A stretch of DNA of 64,000 nt from Serratia marcescens. Lineage in GTDB: Bacteria > Pseudomonadota > Gammaproteobacteria > Enterobacterales > Enterobacteriaceae. Position 1 is the first letter of the stretch. The number at the start of each line of letters is the position of its first letter. A model generated the notes under the pieces. The model was not told the DNA's origin. It was given only the letters and a program-made list of their open reading frames with translations, and ran no database searches. The stretch spans positions 124,001 through 188,000 of the forward strand of contig NZ_VFMJ01000001.1 in NCBI RefSeq assembly GCF_006715005.1, written 5' to 3'. Below, one piece after another: positions 35,149-44,028 of the stretch. A program made the position numbers and the translations under genes.

Positions 35149-35820
35149 ATGAAATACCAGATTTCACCTTCACTGATGTGCATGAACCTGATGGATATCC
35201 GGCAGCAATTGGCGGTGCTGAACCGCCGCGCCGATATGTTGCATATCGACATCATGGATGGGCACTACGTTAAAAACATCACGCTGTCGCCGTTCTTTAT
35301 CGAACAGATCCGCCCGCACACCTCGTTGTTGCTGGATGTGCATCTGATGGTAGAGAACCCGACCGATTTCATCGACCCGATCGCCCGCGCGGGTGCCGAC
35401 TTTATTTGCCCGCACGCCGAAACCATCAACCGCGATGCGTTCCGGGTGATCAACCAGATCCGCGCGCTGGGCAAAAAAGTGGGGGTGGTGCTGAACCCGG
35501 CTACGCCGGTGGAGTTTATCCGCCACTACCTTCATCTGCTGGACAAGATCACCGTGATGACGGTCGATCCGGGCTATGCCGGGCAGCCGTTCATTCCCGA
35601 AATGCTGGAAAAGATCCGCCAGTTGCGCGATCTGAAATGCCAACAAAACCTGAGCTATCTTATCGAGATCGACGGATCCTGCAATCAGCGGACCTACCGC
35701 GATCTGATGGGCGCCGGCGCGGAAGTTTTGATCGTCGGCAGCTCCGGGCTGTTCAACCTCGATCCGGATCTGGAGACGGCATGGGAAAAAATGCTGGACC
35801 AAATGCGGCAGGCGGCCTGA
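35149..35820 (+). CDS. alsE: Ribulose-phosphate-3-epimerase family protein, AlsE-like
   Basis: 223 residues. It follows E. coli AlsE (D-allulose-6-phosphate 3-epimerase) closely: QISPSLMCMNLMDI, HIDIMDGHYV, TLSPFF, DVHLMVENP, KITVMTVDPGYAGQPFIPEMLEKI, EIDGSCN, GSSGLFN. Catalytic Asp residues and metal-binding His are in the DIMDGH and DVHLM blocks. It would convert a keto-hexose- or pentose-phosphate at C3. Allulose-6-phosphate to fructose-6-phosphate is the best guess. The start at 35149 follows AGGATAACG and matches AlsE. Confidence 0.85.
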   Translation: MKYQISPSLMCMNLMDIRQQLAVLNRRADMLHIDIMDGHYVKNITLSPFFIEQIRPHTSLLLDVHLMVENPTDFIDPIARAGADFICPHAETINRDAFRVINQIRALGKKVGVVLNPATPVEFIRHYLHLLDKITVMTVDPGYAGQPFIPEMLEKIRQLRDLKCQQNLSYLIEIDGSCNQRTYRDLMGAGAEVLIVGSSGLFNLDPDLETAWEKMLDQMRQAA

Positions 35821-35830
35821 GGCGGGGGAC

Positions 35831-36739
35831 ATGATGCGGCATTTTCTTGGCGTTGACGTCGGCGGTACCAATACCCGCCTGTTGTTGATGAATGATGATG
35901 GCGAGTTCAGCGGGTACCGCAAGATAGCGACCGCCGACTGGGCGCAGCAGGCCGATCCGCTGGCGGCGTTGGGCCGCCTGATCGCCGGGCATGGTGAGGA
36001 TCGTCAGGTGGCGCAGGTGATGCTGGGGCTGCCGGGGATCCTCAGTCGCGATCGTTCACGGGTGCTGTCGCTGCCGTTTATCCCGGCGCTGGACGCCCAG
36101 CCGGTGGCGGCGCTGTTGGCCGATGTGTTGGCGTTGCCGGTTCGAATGGATAAGGACGTCAACCATCTGCTGTGGTGGGATTTGCAGCAGCTGCCGGCGC
36201 TGCCGCAGGTGGCGGTGGGGCTGTATCTGGGCACCGGCATGGGCAACAGCCTGTGGCTGAACGGCGACTTTTATCACGGGGCGCACGGCGCCGCCGGCGA
36301 GCTGGGTCACATTCCCTGGCCCGGCCATCAGGGCGAGTGCCCGTGCGGTAAACGGGGCTGCGTCGAGAGTCTGACTTCCGGGCATTGGCTGACCGGCTGG
36401 GCGCGCGCCAACGCGGCGCAAACGCCGTTCGAACGGCTGTTCGAGCGCCACGGCGATCATCCGGATCTGCGGCGCTTCGTCGAACGATTGGCGCAGACCA
36501 TCGCCATCGAAATGAACGTGCTCGATCCCCAGCGGCTGATCCTGGGCGGCGGCGTGATCGCCATGAGCGGTTTCCCGTTGGCGCACCTTGAGCAAGAGAT
36601 CCGTCGTCATCTGCGCGGGCCGCAGCCGGCGCAGGGGCTGGCGATCTCCGTCAGCCGCCTGACCGATGAAACCGGCAGCAAAGGCGCCTGCCTGGCCGCC
36701 CGGCGCCACCTCCAATTGAGCAGGGAGTACCCGCAATGA
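35831..36739 (+). CDS. ROK-family sugar kinase (AlsK-like)
   Basis: 302 residues of the ROK family. ATP-binding GVDVGGTNTRLLLM at the N-terminus, YLGTGMGNSLWLNGDFYHGAHGAAGELGHIPW, and the zinc motif CPCGKRGCVES. It resembles E. coli AlsK (D-allose kinase). Two adjacent ATGs (35831 and 35834) follow GGCGGGGG; the second has the better spacing. Lies 10 bp after the epimerase and overlaps the PfkB kinase by 4 bp. Confidence 0.88.
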   Translation: MMRHFLGVDVGGTNTRLLLMNDDGEFSGYRKIATADWAQQADPLAALGRLIAGHGEDRQVAQVMLGLPGILSRDRSRVLSLPFIPALDAQPVAALLADVLALPVRMDKDVNHLLWWDLQQLPALPQVAVGLYLGTGMGNSLWLNGDFYHGAHGAAGELGHIPWPGHQGECPCGKRGCVESLTSGHWLTGWARANAAQTPFERLFERHGDHPDLRRFVERLAQTIAIEMNVLDPQRLILGGGVIAMSGFPLAHLEQEIRRHLRGPQPAQGLAISVSRLTDETGSKGACLAARRHLQLSREYPQ

Positions 36740-37662
36740 AAGGCAAAGTCTGCGTGTTCGGTTCGTTCAACCTGGATATCGTTGCCGGCATGGCGCGCTT
36801 TCCGCAGCCCGGCGAATCGCTGATCGCCCGCAACAGCATGATGGGCGCGGGCGGTAAGGGCGCCAACCAGGCCACCGCCGCGCTGCGCGCCGGGGCGCGG
36901 GTGCACTATATCGGCAAGGTGGGGCGCGATGACTTCGGCACCTTCGCCCGGCGCCACCTCGCCGCCGCCGGTTTCGATGCGGTGACGCTGTTCTCGACCG
37001 GCGACTGCCCGACCGGCAATGCGCTTATCTACGTTGCCGGCGAGGAGGCGGAAAACATGATCGCCGTCGATCCCGGCGCCAACCTGACGGTCAGCGAAGA
37101 CGAGGTGCGCCAGTGCCGGCCGGCGATCGCGGCGGCGGATATTTTGTTGACCCAGCTGGAGAACAACCTGTCGGCGATTGAGCAGGTGATCGCCATCGCC
37201 CGCGAGGCGCAGACGTTCATTATTCTCAACCCGGCGCCGTTTCAGCCGGTGCCGGACAGCCTGCTGGCGCAGGTCGATATGCTGACGCCCAACGCCACCG
37301 AGTGTACGTTGCTGACCGGCGTGCCGGTACGGGATGTGGTTTCGGCGCGCCAGGCGGCGCAGGTGCTGCACGCCAAAGGCATTCGCTTGCTGATCGTGAC
37401 CTTGGGTACGCAGGGGGCGCTGTTCTCGGACGGGGAAAACAGCGAGCTGATCCCGGCGTTTCCGGCGCAGCCGAAAGACACCACCGGCGCGGGCGATGCG
37501 TTTAACGGCGCCTTGGCGGCGCAGCTGGCGAATCAGGTGCCGTTAGCCGAGGCGGTGCGCTTCGCCGCCGCCTACGCGGCGGTCTGCGTGGAGCGCGCCG
37601 GGGCGGCGGGGTCGATGCCGAGCTATGAGGAGGCGTTGGAACGCCAACGGGCGTTCGCGTGA
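36736..37662 (+). CDS. PfkB-family sugar kinase (ribokinase-like)
   Basis: 308 residues of the ribokinase type: GSFNLDIVAGMARFPQPGE, GAGGKGANQATAALRAG, NPAPF, and the catalytic loop DTTGAGDAFNGALA. Overlaps the ROK kinase gene by 4 bp (ATGA). A second kinase of a different fold in one operon suggests two phosphorylation steps or two substrates. Last gene of the sugar operon. Confidence 0.88.
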   Translation: MKGKVCVFGSFNLDIVAGMARFPQPGESLIARNSMMGAGGKGANQATAALRAGARVHYIGKVGRDDFGTFARRHLAAAGFDAVTLFSTGDCPTGNALIYVAGEEAENMIAVDPGANLTVSEDEVRQCRPAIAAADILLTQLENNLSAIEQVIAIAREAQTFIILNPAPFQPVPDSLLAQVDMLTPNATECTLLTGVPVRDVVSARQAAQVLHAKGIRLLIVTLGTQGALFSDGENSELIPAFPAQPKDTTGAGDAFNGALAAQLANQVPLAEAVRFAAAYAAVCVERAGAAGSMPSYEEALERQRAFA

Positions 37663-37668
37663 CGATAA

Positions 37669-37696
37669 CGGGCTGCGGCGAAGAGGCGGCAGCCCG
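37669..37696. terminator. Hairpin between the sugar operon and the HD hydrolase gene
   Basis: CGGGCTGC / GCAGCCCG, 8-bp stem with a 12-nt loop, in the 40-bp gap between two convergent genes. No T-run. Confidence 0.5.
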
Positions 37697-37702
37697 GTTC
37701 CC

Positions 37703-38311
37703 TTACTTCAACCAGCCTTTGCGCTGCGCATCCCGCAGGTGTTGCTCCATATGGCGCCACAGCTCGGGGTGTACGTCGGCGATCGACGCATTGCGCGACA
37801 GTACCTGCTCCAGGCTGATGCCGTTTTCCACCCAGCTTTGGCCTTCATTGTGCAGGTTCATCAGCATCGGCATGGTGCGATCCAGCAGCAAGGCGAAGCG
37901 TGCATCGGCGCTTTCGCCATCTTCATATTCCTGCCATAAAGCGGTGAAATACTCGCGCTGAGCCTCCGGCAACATGCCGAACAGACGACGCGCCGCCGCC
38001 ACTTCCTGATCGTGGATCGCTGCGCGGGCCGCCAGATCGTAGACCAGCACGTCGCCGGCGTCGATTTCCACGATGTCATGCAGCAGCGCCATCTGGATCA
38101 CGCGCTGAATGTCTACGTCATCACCGGCGTAGGGCGCCAGGCTCATGGCGGCGATGGCGAAGTGCCAACTGTGTTCGGCGGAGTTTTCCTGGCGCTGGGT
38201 GCCCAGCACTTTGGTGCGGCGTTGCACGCCTTTCAACTTATCGATTTCCATCAGGAATTGGATGACTTGGGTCATTGAGCCGAAATCTAACGCGGGTACA
38301 GCGGATGACAT
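37703..38311 (-). CDS. HD-domain phosphohydrolase (HD_3/YfbR-like)
   Basis: 202 residues. HD motifs: ENSAEHSWHFAIAAM (first His), ALLHDIVEIDAGD (His-Asp) and a later DRTMPMLMN (Asp), the metal-binding set of HD hydrolases such as the 5'-deoxynucleotidase YfbR. The substrate here is probably a nucleotide but cannot be fixed. It is transcribed away from trhA, from a 183-bp shared region. Confidence 0.82.
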   Translation of the reverse strand: MSSAVPALDFGSMTQVIQFLMEIDKLKGVQRRTKVLGTQRQENSAEHSWHFAIAAMSLAPYAGDDVDIQRVIQMALLHDIVEIDAGDVLVYDLAARAAIHDQEVAAARRLFGMLPEAQREYFTALWQEYEDGESADARFALLLDRTMPMLMNLHNEGQSWVENGISLEQVLSRNASIADVHPELWRHMEQHLRDAQRKGWLK

Positions 38312-38408
38312 GGTGTAAACCTCAAGGTGGGTGGGTTGAAGCCTGACGATTGTAGACCACCGGACGGGGGATTTCGATGGTTACACGCGTTCACATTTTT
38401 ATTTTAGC

Positions 38409-38420
38409 GTACACGTGTAC
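38409..38420. promoter_or_regulatory. Perfect palindrome GTACACGTGTAC
   Basis: A 12-bp perfect inverted repeat with central CG in the divergent region between the HD hydrolase and trhA. It has the look of an operator (LacI/GalR-type sites have such a centre), but no regulator is known to me for it. Confidence 0.45.
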
Positions 38421-38442
38421 ACTGGAATTATTCTCAGTTAAG

Positions 38443-38471
38443 CTGCTTTGCGTTAATTTCGCACAAAGCAG
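38443..38471 (+). other. Hairpin in the trhA leader
   Basis: CTGCTTTG / CAAAGCAG, perfect 8-bp arms with a 13-nt AT-rich loop, ending 9 nt before the GAGGGG ribosome site of trhA. If transcribed, it would form a stem just upstream of the start. Confidence 0.45.
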
Positions 38472-38494
38472 GGCATTTTGAGGGGTTGCGCGTT

Positions 38495-39169
38495 ATGGGG
38501 AAAACGGACGTAGTGAAAGCCGGGAGCAATAAGATTGTCGCCGCGGCTTATCCGTGGGCGGAAGAGATCGCCAACAGCATCAGCCACGGCATCGGGCTGG
38601 TGTTCGGCATCGTCGGCCTGGTGTTGCTGTTGGTGCAGGCGGTGAATACCGGTGCCGATGCGACGGCCATCACCAGTTACAGCCTGTACGGCGGCAGCAT
38701 GATCCTGCTGTTTCTCGCTTCCACGCTCTACCATGCGATCCCGCATCAGAAGGCCAAGCATTGGCTGAAAAAATTTGACCACTGCGCCATTTATCTCCTG
38801 ATTGCCGGGACTTACACCCCGTTTTTACTCGTGGGGCTGGATTCGCCGTTGGCGAAGGGCCTGATGGCGGTAATCTGGGGGTTGGCGCTGCTCGGCGTGC
38901 TGTTCAAACTGGCCTTCGCCCACCGTTTTGAAGCCCTGTCGCTGGTGACCTACCTGACGATGGGCTGGCTGTCGCTGATTGTGATTTATCAGCTGGTTAC
39001 GCGGCTGGAGGCCGGCGGCGTCACGCTGCTGGCGATAGGCGGGGTGGTCTATACCCTGGGCGTGATTTTCTACGCTTCCAAGCGCATTCGCTTTGGCCAC
39101 GCCATCTGGCACGCCTTCGTGCTCGGCGGCAGCGCCTGCCATTTCATGGCGATCTACCTGTACGTCTAA
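38495..39169 (+). CDS. trhA: PAQR/hemolysin III family membrane protein TrhA
   Basis: 224 residues with seven hydrophobic segments. Near-identical blocks to E. coli YqfA/TrhA ([83 protein letters not shown]). The family's Ser/His/Asp metal-site residues lie in these blocks. In E. coli TrhA affects membrane energetics and fatty acid balance. The frame could begin at a TTG three codons earlier; the ATG at 38495 is preferred, 9 bp after GAGGGG. Confidence 0.93.
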   Translation: MGKTDVVKAGSNKIVAAAYPWAEEIANSISHGIGLVFGIVGLVLLLVQAVNTGADATAITSYSLYGGSMILLFLASTLYHAIPHQKAKHWLKKFDHCAIYLLIAGTYTPFLLVGLDSPLAKGLMAVIWGLALLGVLFKLAFAHRFEALSLVTYLTMGWLSLIVIYQLVTRLEAGGVTLLAIGGVVYTLGVIFYASKRIRFGHAIWHAFVLGGSACHFMAIYLYV

Positions 39170-39203
39170 GCGTTGCCGCTACGTCGGAATGCGTATTGCA
39201 CTG

Positions 39204-39232
39204 GCGCCTCTTTTGTTTTAAAAAAGAGGCGC
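39204..39232 (+). terminator. Terminator after trhA
   Basis: GCGCCTCTTTT / AAAAGAGGCGC, 11-bp stem with a 7-nt loop, 35 bp after the stop; followed by a T-rich rather than pure T tract. Confidence 0.7.
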
Positions 39233-39319
39233 TTGCTTCTTTCGGGTATCCAGCAAGCCCGTTCCTTCATTTCTGAGCCCGCATACCGTTTCTCTCACCT
39301 CTGTTCAGGACTCACTAAG

Positions 39320-39817
39320 ATGATCGTTCGCTTATCCAAAGCGCTGCTGGTCTGCGCTATCGCTTTGTTCGCTTCGCTGGTGGCCTTCGGCAATATCACC
39401 GATTACGGCTCCAACTTCGCCTTCGTGCGCCACGTCTTTATGATGGACACCCTTTTCCCCGACGCCACCATCGGCTACCGCTCGATACAGACACCGTGGC
39501 TGCATCACGCCGGCTATATTTTCATCATTGCACTGGAGAGCCTGACCGCGCTGCTGTGCTGGATCGGCGGCCTGCGTCTGTTGGGCGGCCTGAAACTGCC
39601 CGCTAACGCTTTCAACGGCCGGAAAAAGCTGGCGGTAGTGGGGCTGACGCTGGGCTTCCTCACCTGGCAGGTCGGCTTTATGTCGATTGGGGGCGAGTGG
39701 TTCGGCATGTGGATGTCGCAGCAATGGAACGGCGTACCGAGTGCGTTTCGCTTCTTCGTCACCATCATCCTGGTGCTGATTTATCTGGTGCAGCGCGACG
39801 GGGAGTTGGACGAGTAA
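39320..39817 (+). CDS. DUF2165 family small integral membrane protein
   Basis: 165 residues with four hydrophobic segments (about 6-24, 60-80, 98-116 and 138-158). The DUF2165 signatures are visible: NITDYGSNFAFVRHVFMMDTLFP and a WQVGFMSIGGEWFGMWMSQQWNG block. Function unknown. The frame is open 49 codons upstream, but that stretch contains the trhA terminator. The ATG at 39320 starts directly before the first membrane segment. Confidence 0.82.
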   Translation: MIVRLSKALLVCAIALFASLVAFGNITDYGSNFAFVRHVFMMDTLFPDATIGYRSIQTPWLHHAGYIFIIALESLTALLCWIGGLRLLGGLKLPANAFNGRKKLAVVGLTLGFLTWQVGFMSIGGEWFGMWMSQQWNGVPSAFRFFVTIILVLIYLVQRDGELDE

Positions 39818-39824
39818 CGAAGAC

Positions 39825-39849
39825 GGCCGCAGGCAGGGCGCCTGCGGCC
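39825..39849. terminator. Hairpin between DUF2165 gene and ygfZ
   Basis: GGCCGCAGGC / GCCTGCGGCC, 10-bp stem with a 5-nt loop in the gap of two convergent genes. No T-run on either side. Confidence 0.6.
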
Positions 39850-39855
39850 GATGGA

Positions 39856-40848
39856 TTATTTCTCTTCGGCCAGCGAGTACGGCAAGGGTTTGATCGCCAG
39901 CTGGCTGGCGGCATCGTCGCGCACCCGCAGCTTGCTGTCGGCATCCAAATCGTTGTTCATCACCACCTGCACCCACAGCGTGCCGTCGGCCAGTTGGCTC
40001 GACGCCAATACGGTGCCGGTGCGGCGCCAGTTTTCACCCAGCTGCAGCTCCAGGTCTTCCGCCGCCTGCGGGGCGCGGGCCGCCTTACCTTCCAGCCAGT
40101 AGAGCGCACGCTTGTTGGCGCCGCGGAACTTGGCGCGCGCCACCATCTCCTGACCGGTATAGCAGCCCTTGCTGAAGCTGATGCCTTCCAGCGCCTGCAG
40201 GTTGGTGGCCTGCGGGATCAGCTGCGCGCTGTTGGCGGCGTCGATAACCGGATAGCCGGCTTCGATCTCGAGCGCCAGCCACTGGCCGCTGTCATTCAGT
40301 TCCGCCTGGTCATGCAGTTTGCCGATCAGCTGTTCGGCCACGGCGGGGCGGGTCACCAGCAGAAAACGTTCCGCCGGCGCATTGAAGTGCAGAATCGTGG
40401 TGTCGCCGTCCTGCACCACCGGATGTTCGGCGTCCGGTAATGTGGCGAACAGGCCCGTCAGCGCGGCGCGCGCCTGGAAACCGGCGACGCCCAGCAACAC
40501 CGCATCGTTATCGGCGGCGATGGTGACTTTGGAGAACACCGCGTATTTTTTGATTTCAGCCAGCTGGCTGTCCAGCACGCTGCGGCGTTCCAGATAGGCG
40601 AAGCCTTCGCCACGGTGGAACAGACGCAGGTTGCTCCACATTTTGCCCTTGGCGTCGCAGTGGGCGCACAGCACGTGCTGATCGGCCGCCAGCGCGTCGA
40701 TGTCCGCCGTCACCTGGCCCTGGAGATACTTCACCGTGTCCGGCCCGTTCAACGTTACCAGCGCCCACTCTTCCAGCGAGATCAGCGTCAGGGGCAGATG
40801 GGTGGAAGCGGAGGGCTGACGGGGTGGGAATGGAATGTTATGCGCCAT
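39856..40848 (-). CDS. ygfZ: tRNA-modifying protein YgfZ
   Basis: 330 residues (E. coli 326). A folate-binding protein of the GcvT-like fold that supports iron-sulfur enzymes such as MiaB. The signature KGCYTGQE with its conserved Cys is present ([27 protein letters not shown]), as is [15 protein letters not shown]. The ATG at 40848 gives [15 protein letters not shown], matching the E. coli N-terminus. Divergent from sdhE. Confidence 0.95.
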   Translation of the reverse strand: MAHNIPFPPRQPSASTHLPLTLISLEEWALVTLNGPDTVKYLQGQVTADIDALAADQHVLCAHCDAKGKMWSNLRLFHRGEGFAYLERRSVLDSQLAEIKKYAVFSKVTIAADNDAVLLGVAGFQARAALTGLFATLPDAEHPVVQDGDTTILHFNAPAERFLLVTRPAVAEQLIGKLHDQAELNDSGQWLALEIEAGYPVIDAANSAQLIPQATNLQALEGISFSKGCYTGQEMVARAKFRGANKRALYWLEGKAARAPQAAEDLELQLGENWRRTGTVLASSQLADGTLWVQVVMNNDLDADSKLRVRDDAASQLAIKPLPYSLAEEK

Positions 40849-41168
40849 AGTAAGTTCCTGCTCAACGTTTAGCTTACCTGAAGGGTATTGAACCCATGGT
40901 AAAAGAGGCGGCGGGCTTTGCAAACTGTTATTCGCGCTGTGGGGCCGGGGTGCGCTTTTTTTGGCATTTTGCGCTTTATTACGTTTTCCGCAGCAAAGCG
41001 CCTTCCCGGCGTGTATGTCAAATTGTTACTCTATAGGCTTGCGGCCTGGGCACCCTTGCAGACAGATCCCCGGCTGATGGAATTATATTGCGACGGCGTT
41101 GCCATACAGTGTGTCATTTGAACCCTGCGCTGGCGCTGCCGCGCTGAAAAGAGGTGAGTCATAACAAC
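40849..41168. other. Divergent ygfZ-sdhE intergenic region
   Basis: 320 bp without a gene. It must hold promoters for both directions, but I see no well-spaced sigma-70 promoter, no strong inverted repeat and no RNA gene. A TATATT near 41084 is AT-rich but has no partner at 17 bp. Confidence 0.4.
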
Positions 41169-41435
41169 ATGGATATTAACAACAAAGCACGTATTCACTG
41201 GGCTTGCCGCCGTGGCATGCGCGAGCTGGACATCTCCATCATGCCGTTCTTCGAATACGAATACGACAGCCTGAATGACGCGGACAAGGCGCTGTTTATC
41301 CGCCTGCTGGAGTGCGACGATCCCGATTTGTTCAACTGGCTGATGAATCATGGCGCGCCGCAGGACAGCGAGCTGCAGAGAATGGTGACCCTGATCCAAA
41401 CGCGAAATAAAGACCGTGGCCCAGTGGCGATGTGA
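41169..41435 (+). CDS. sdhE: FAD assembly factor SdhE
   Basis: 88 residues, the same length as E. coli SdhE (YgfY/CptB). It helps attach FAD covalently to the flavoprotein subunits of succinate dehydrogenase and fumarate reductase. The RGxxE motif ([22 protein letters not shown]) and [17 protein letters not shown] are diagnostic. The ATG at 41169 is preferred over a GTG five codons earlier. It overlaps ygfX by 20 bp, so the two are translated together. Confidence 0.96.
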   Translation: MDINNKARIHWACRRGMRELDISIMPFFEYEYDSLNDADKALFIRLLECDDPDLFNWLMNHGAPQDSELQRMVTLIQTRNKDRGPVAM

Positions 41436-41838
41436 TATCCGCATTTCCTGGCGCACCCAGCTGTTTTCCCTGTTGACCCACGGCGTTCTGATCCTGCTGA
41501 TCCTGATTTCGCCCTGGCCGGAAGGCTTGGGCCCGCTCTGGCTGGTGCTGCTGACGTTGGTGGTGTTTCAGTGCATTCGCAGCCAGAAGCGCATCGCCGC
41601 CGTGCAGGGTGAGTTGCGGCTGCTGGCGGACCGGCGTTTCAGCTGGCACGGACGCGAGTGGCGGCTGTCGAAAAAACCGTGGATGCCGGGTTATGGCATG
41701 CTGTTGACGCTGCAGCCGCTGGAGGGCAAAAAGCGCCGCCGGCTGTGGCTGGCTTCCGATTGCATGAGCAAAGAGGAGTGGCGCCACCTGCGGCAGCTGT
41801 TGCTGTATCCGCCGGCGGGCGACGGCGAGGAGGCCTGA
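41416..41838 (+). CDS. ygfX: YgfX (CptA) inner-membrane protein
   Basis: 140 residues, starting with GTG inside the end of sdhE. Two hydrophobic segments lie at about 17-33 and 38-53, then a cytoplasmic tail with [19 protein letters not shown]. In Serratia YgfX is co-transcribed with SdhE and affects prodigiosin and membrane phenotypes; E. coli CptA was described as a toxin-like inhibitor of cytoskeleton proteins. Its stop overlaps the creB start by 1 bp (TGATG). Confidence 0.9.
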   Translation: MAQWRCDIRISWRTQLFSLLTHGVLILLILISPWPEGLGPLWLVLLTLVVFQCIRSQKRIAAVQGELRLLADRRFSWHGREWRLSKKPWMPGYGMLLTLQPLEGKKRRRLWLASDCMSKEEWRHLRQLLLYPPAGDGEEA

Positions 41839-42533
41839 TGAAACCCGTACTCTGGTTGGTGGAGGATGAACCCAGCATTGCCGATACGCTGGTTTACACG
41901 CTGGAGAGCGAAGGCTTCGAGGTGCGCTGGTTCGAACGCGCGGAACCGGCGTTGCAGGCGCTGGCGCAAGGTGCGCCTGCGCTCGCTATCCTCGATGTCG
42001 GTTTGCCGGATATCAACGGCTTTGAATTGTGTCGCCGCCTGCTGGCTCAGGCGGCCGACCTGCCGATTCTGTTTCTTACCGCCCGCAGTGATGAAGTGGA
42101 CCGCCTGATCGGACTGGAGATCGGTGCCGACGACTATGTCGCCAAGCCGTTCTCCCCTCGCGAGGTCAGTGCACGGGTGCGCACCATTTTGCGCCGCCTG
42201 CATAAGCAGCAGCGCCTGCAACAGAGCGCGCGCTACCATTTCGGCGCTTTCACGCTCGACGAAGACGCGGCCACCATCTCCTACCATCAGCGGCCGCTGC
42301 CGCTGACCCGTTACGAATACCTGCTGCTGAAGACGCTGTTGTTGGCGCCGGGACGGGTGTTCTCGCGGCAGCAACTGATGGAAAGCGTTTGGGCGCAGGC
42401 GGAAGAAAGTCTGGATCGCACCGTCGATACCCACATCAAAACGCTGCGCGCCAAGCTGCGTGCGGTTGAGCCCGGTGAACCGCCCATTCACACCCACCGC
42501 GGATTGGGCTACAGCGTGAGCCGCCAGCCATGA
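41838..42533 (+). CDS. creB: Response regulator CreB
   Basis: 231 residues (E. coli 229). Receiver domain with phospho-Asp in LAILDVGLPDINGFELCRRLL, FLTARSDEVDRLIGLEIGADDYVAKPFSPREV as in E. coli CreB, then a winged helix (LTRYEYLLLKTLLLAPGRVFSRQQLMESVW, DRTVDTHIKTLRAKLRAV, THRGLGYS). It binds TTCAC-N6-TTCAC (cre-tag), which is present before creD at 43950. The gene starts in a TGATG overlap with ygfX. Confidence 0.95.
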   Translation: MKPVLWLVEDEPSIADTLVYTLESEGFEVRWFERAEPALQALAQGAPALAILDVGLPDINGFELCRRLLAQAADLPILFLTARSDEVDRLIGLEIGADDYVAKPFSPREVSARVRTILRRLHKQQRLQQSARYHFGAFTLDEDAATISYHQRPLPLTRYEYLLLKTLLLAPGRVFSRQQLMESVWAQAEESLDRTVDTHIKTLRAKLRAVEPGEPPIHTHRGLGYSVSRQP

Positions 42534-43948
42534 AAATTGGCCTGCGCCTGCTGTTGGGATATTTTCTGATCGTGGCGGTGGCCGGGTACTTCGTGCTGAG
42601 CATTTTCGTCCAGGAAGTGAAGCCCGGCGTGCGGCGCGCTACCGAAGGCACGCTGGTGGACACCGCCAACCTGCTGGCGCAAATCGCCCGTCAGGACATG
42701 CAGCGCGGCGATGCGGCGCATGGCCAACTGGCGCAGGCGTTCACGCAGCTGAACCAGCGGCCGATCGGCGCCAATATCTCCGGCATCCGCAAGGATCGCA
42801 GCGAATACCACGTCTATCTGACCGATGCCCAGGGGCGGGTTATCTTCGATTCTGCCGGCCGCGCGCAGGGGCAGGACTATTCGCGCTGGAATGACGTTTA
42901 TCGGACGCTACGCGGTGAGTACGGCGCTCGCAGCACCCGCAGCGATCCAGAAGATGAAAACAGTTCGGTGATGTATGTGGCCGCGCCGGTGATAGAACAA
43001 GGGCGTATTATCGGCGTGCTCACCGTGGGCAAACCCAACAGCACCATGGCGCCGGTGATCAAACGCAGCGAACGGCGCATTCTGTGGGCCGGCGCGTTGC
43101 TGCTGGGGATTGCGCTGCTGATCGGAGCGGTATTCGTCTGGTGGATCAACCGTTCGATAGGCCGGCTGGTGCGTTATGCCGATGGGGTGGCGCAAGGGGA
43201 AAGCGCGCCGCTGCCCAAAGTGGGCGGCCGGGAATTGACGCAGCTGGCGCAGGCATTGGAGAGCATGCGACTGAAGCTGGAAGGCAAAGCTTATATCGAA
43301 CAATATGCACATACCCTGACGCATGAGCTGAAAAGCCCGTTGGCGGCGATCAGGGGCGCGGCGGAGCTGTTGCAGGAGCTGCCGCCGCCGGAGACCGCCC
43401 GGCGTTTTCTCACCAATATCGAGCAGCAAAGCGCACGCATCCAACAGCTGGTGGACAAACTGCTGGTGCAGGCGCGGCTGGAGAGTCGGCCAGACATGGA
43501 AACCGCGCCGATTGCGATCGCGGCGCTGGTCAGCCAGACGATGGCGGGCAAAGAGGCGCAGGCGACGCAGCGCGGCGTCAGATTGCAACTGGAGGCGTTG
43601 GCGGAGGTGACGCTGAACGGCGATGCGTTGCTGATCAGCCAGGCGCTGACCAACCTGCTGGACAATGCGATCGACTTTACCCCGCCGGGCGGTTGCGTCA
43701 GCGTGCGAGGCGAACGGCGGGAACAGCATTACTGCATCAGCGTTTGCGATGACGGCAGCGGCATTCCGGACTATGCGCTCGATAAGGTGTTCGAGCGTTT
43801 TTATTCGCTGCCGCGCGCCGAACGGCCGAAAAGCAGCGGGCTGGGACTGAACTTCGTGCAGGAGGTCGCGCGTCTGCATCATGGCGGCATTCACCTGCGC
43901 AACCGCCGGCCGCACGGGGTGGAAGCGACGTTTATGTTATCGCTGTGA
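42530..43948 (+). CDS. creC: Sensor histidine kinase CreC
   Basis: 472 residues. TM1 at about 5-25, a sensor domain (VYLTDAQGRVIFDSAGRAQGQDYSRWNDVYRTLRGEYGARSTR), TM2 near 185-205, a HAMP domain, then the phosphoacceptor His in YAHTLTHELKSPLAAIRGAAELL and N- and G-boxes (NLLDNAIDFTPPGG, SSGLGLNFVQE). It overlaps creB by 4 bp. Signals for CreC in E. coli include carbon source and redox state. Confidence 0.95.
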   Translation: MKIGLRLLLGYFLIVAVAGYFVLSIFVQEVKPGVRRATEGTLVDTANLLAQIARQDMQRGDAAHGQLAQAFTQLNQRPIGANISGIRKDRSEYHVYLTDAQGRVIFDSAGRAQGQDYSRWNDVYRTLRGEYGARSTRSDPEDENSSVMYVAAPVIEQGRIIGVLTVGKPNSTMAPVIKRSERRILWAGALLLGIALLIGAVFVWWINRSIGRLVRYADGVAQGESAPLPKVGGRELTQLAQALESMRLKLEGKAYIEQYAHTLTHELKSPLAAIRGAAELLQELPPPETARRFLTNIEQQSARIQQLVDKLLVQARLESRPDMETAPIAIAALVSQTMAGKEAQATQRGVRLQLEALAEVTLNGDALLISQALTNLLDNAIDFTPPGGCVSVRGERREQHYCISVCDDGSGIPDYALDKVFERFYSLPRAERPKSSGLGLNFVQEVARLHHGGIHLRNRRPHGVEATFMLSL

Positions 43949-43949
43949 C

Positions 43950-43965
43950 TTCACCTTCCCTTCAC
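43950..43965 (+). promoter_or_regulatory. cre-tag: CreB binding site before creD
   Basis: TTCAC-N6-TTCAC exactly as in the CreB consensus, 64 bp before the creD start. A third TTCAC at 43982-43986 may extend it. Confidence 0.85.
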
Positions 43966-44028
43966 ATAACCACATTCTGATTTCACCTGCGGGTTTTATC
44001 GTGGCCTCATTACCTACGAGGAGCGAGC

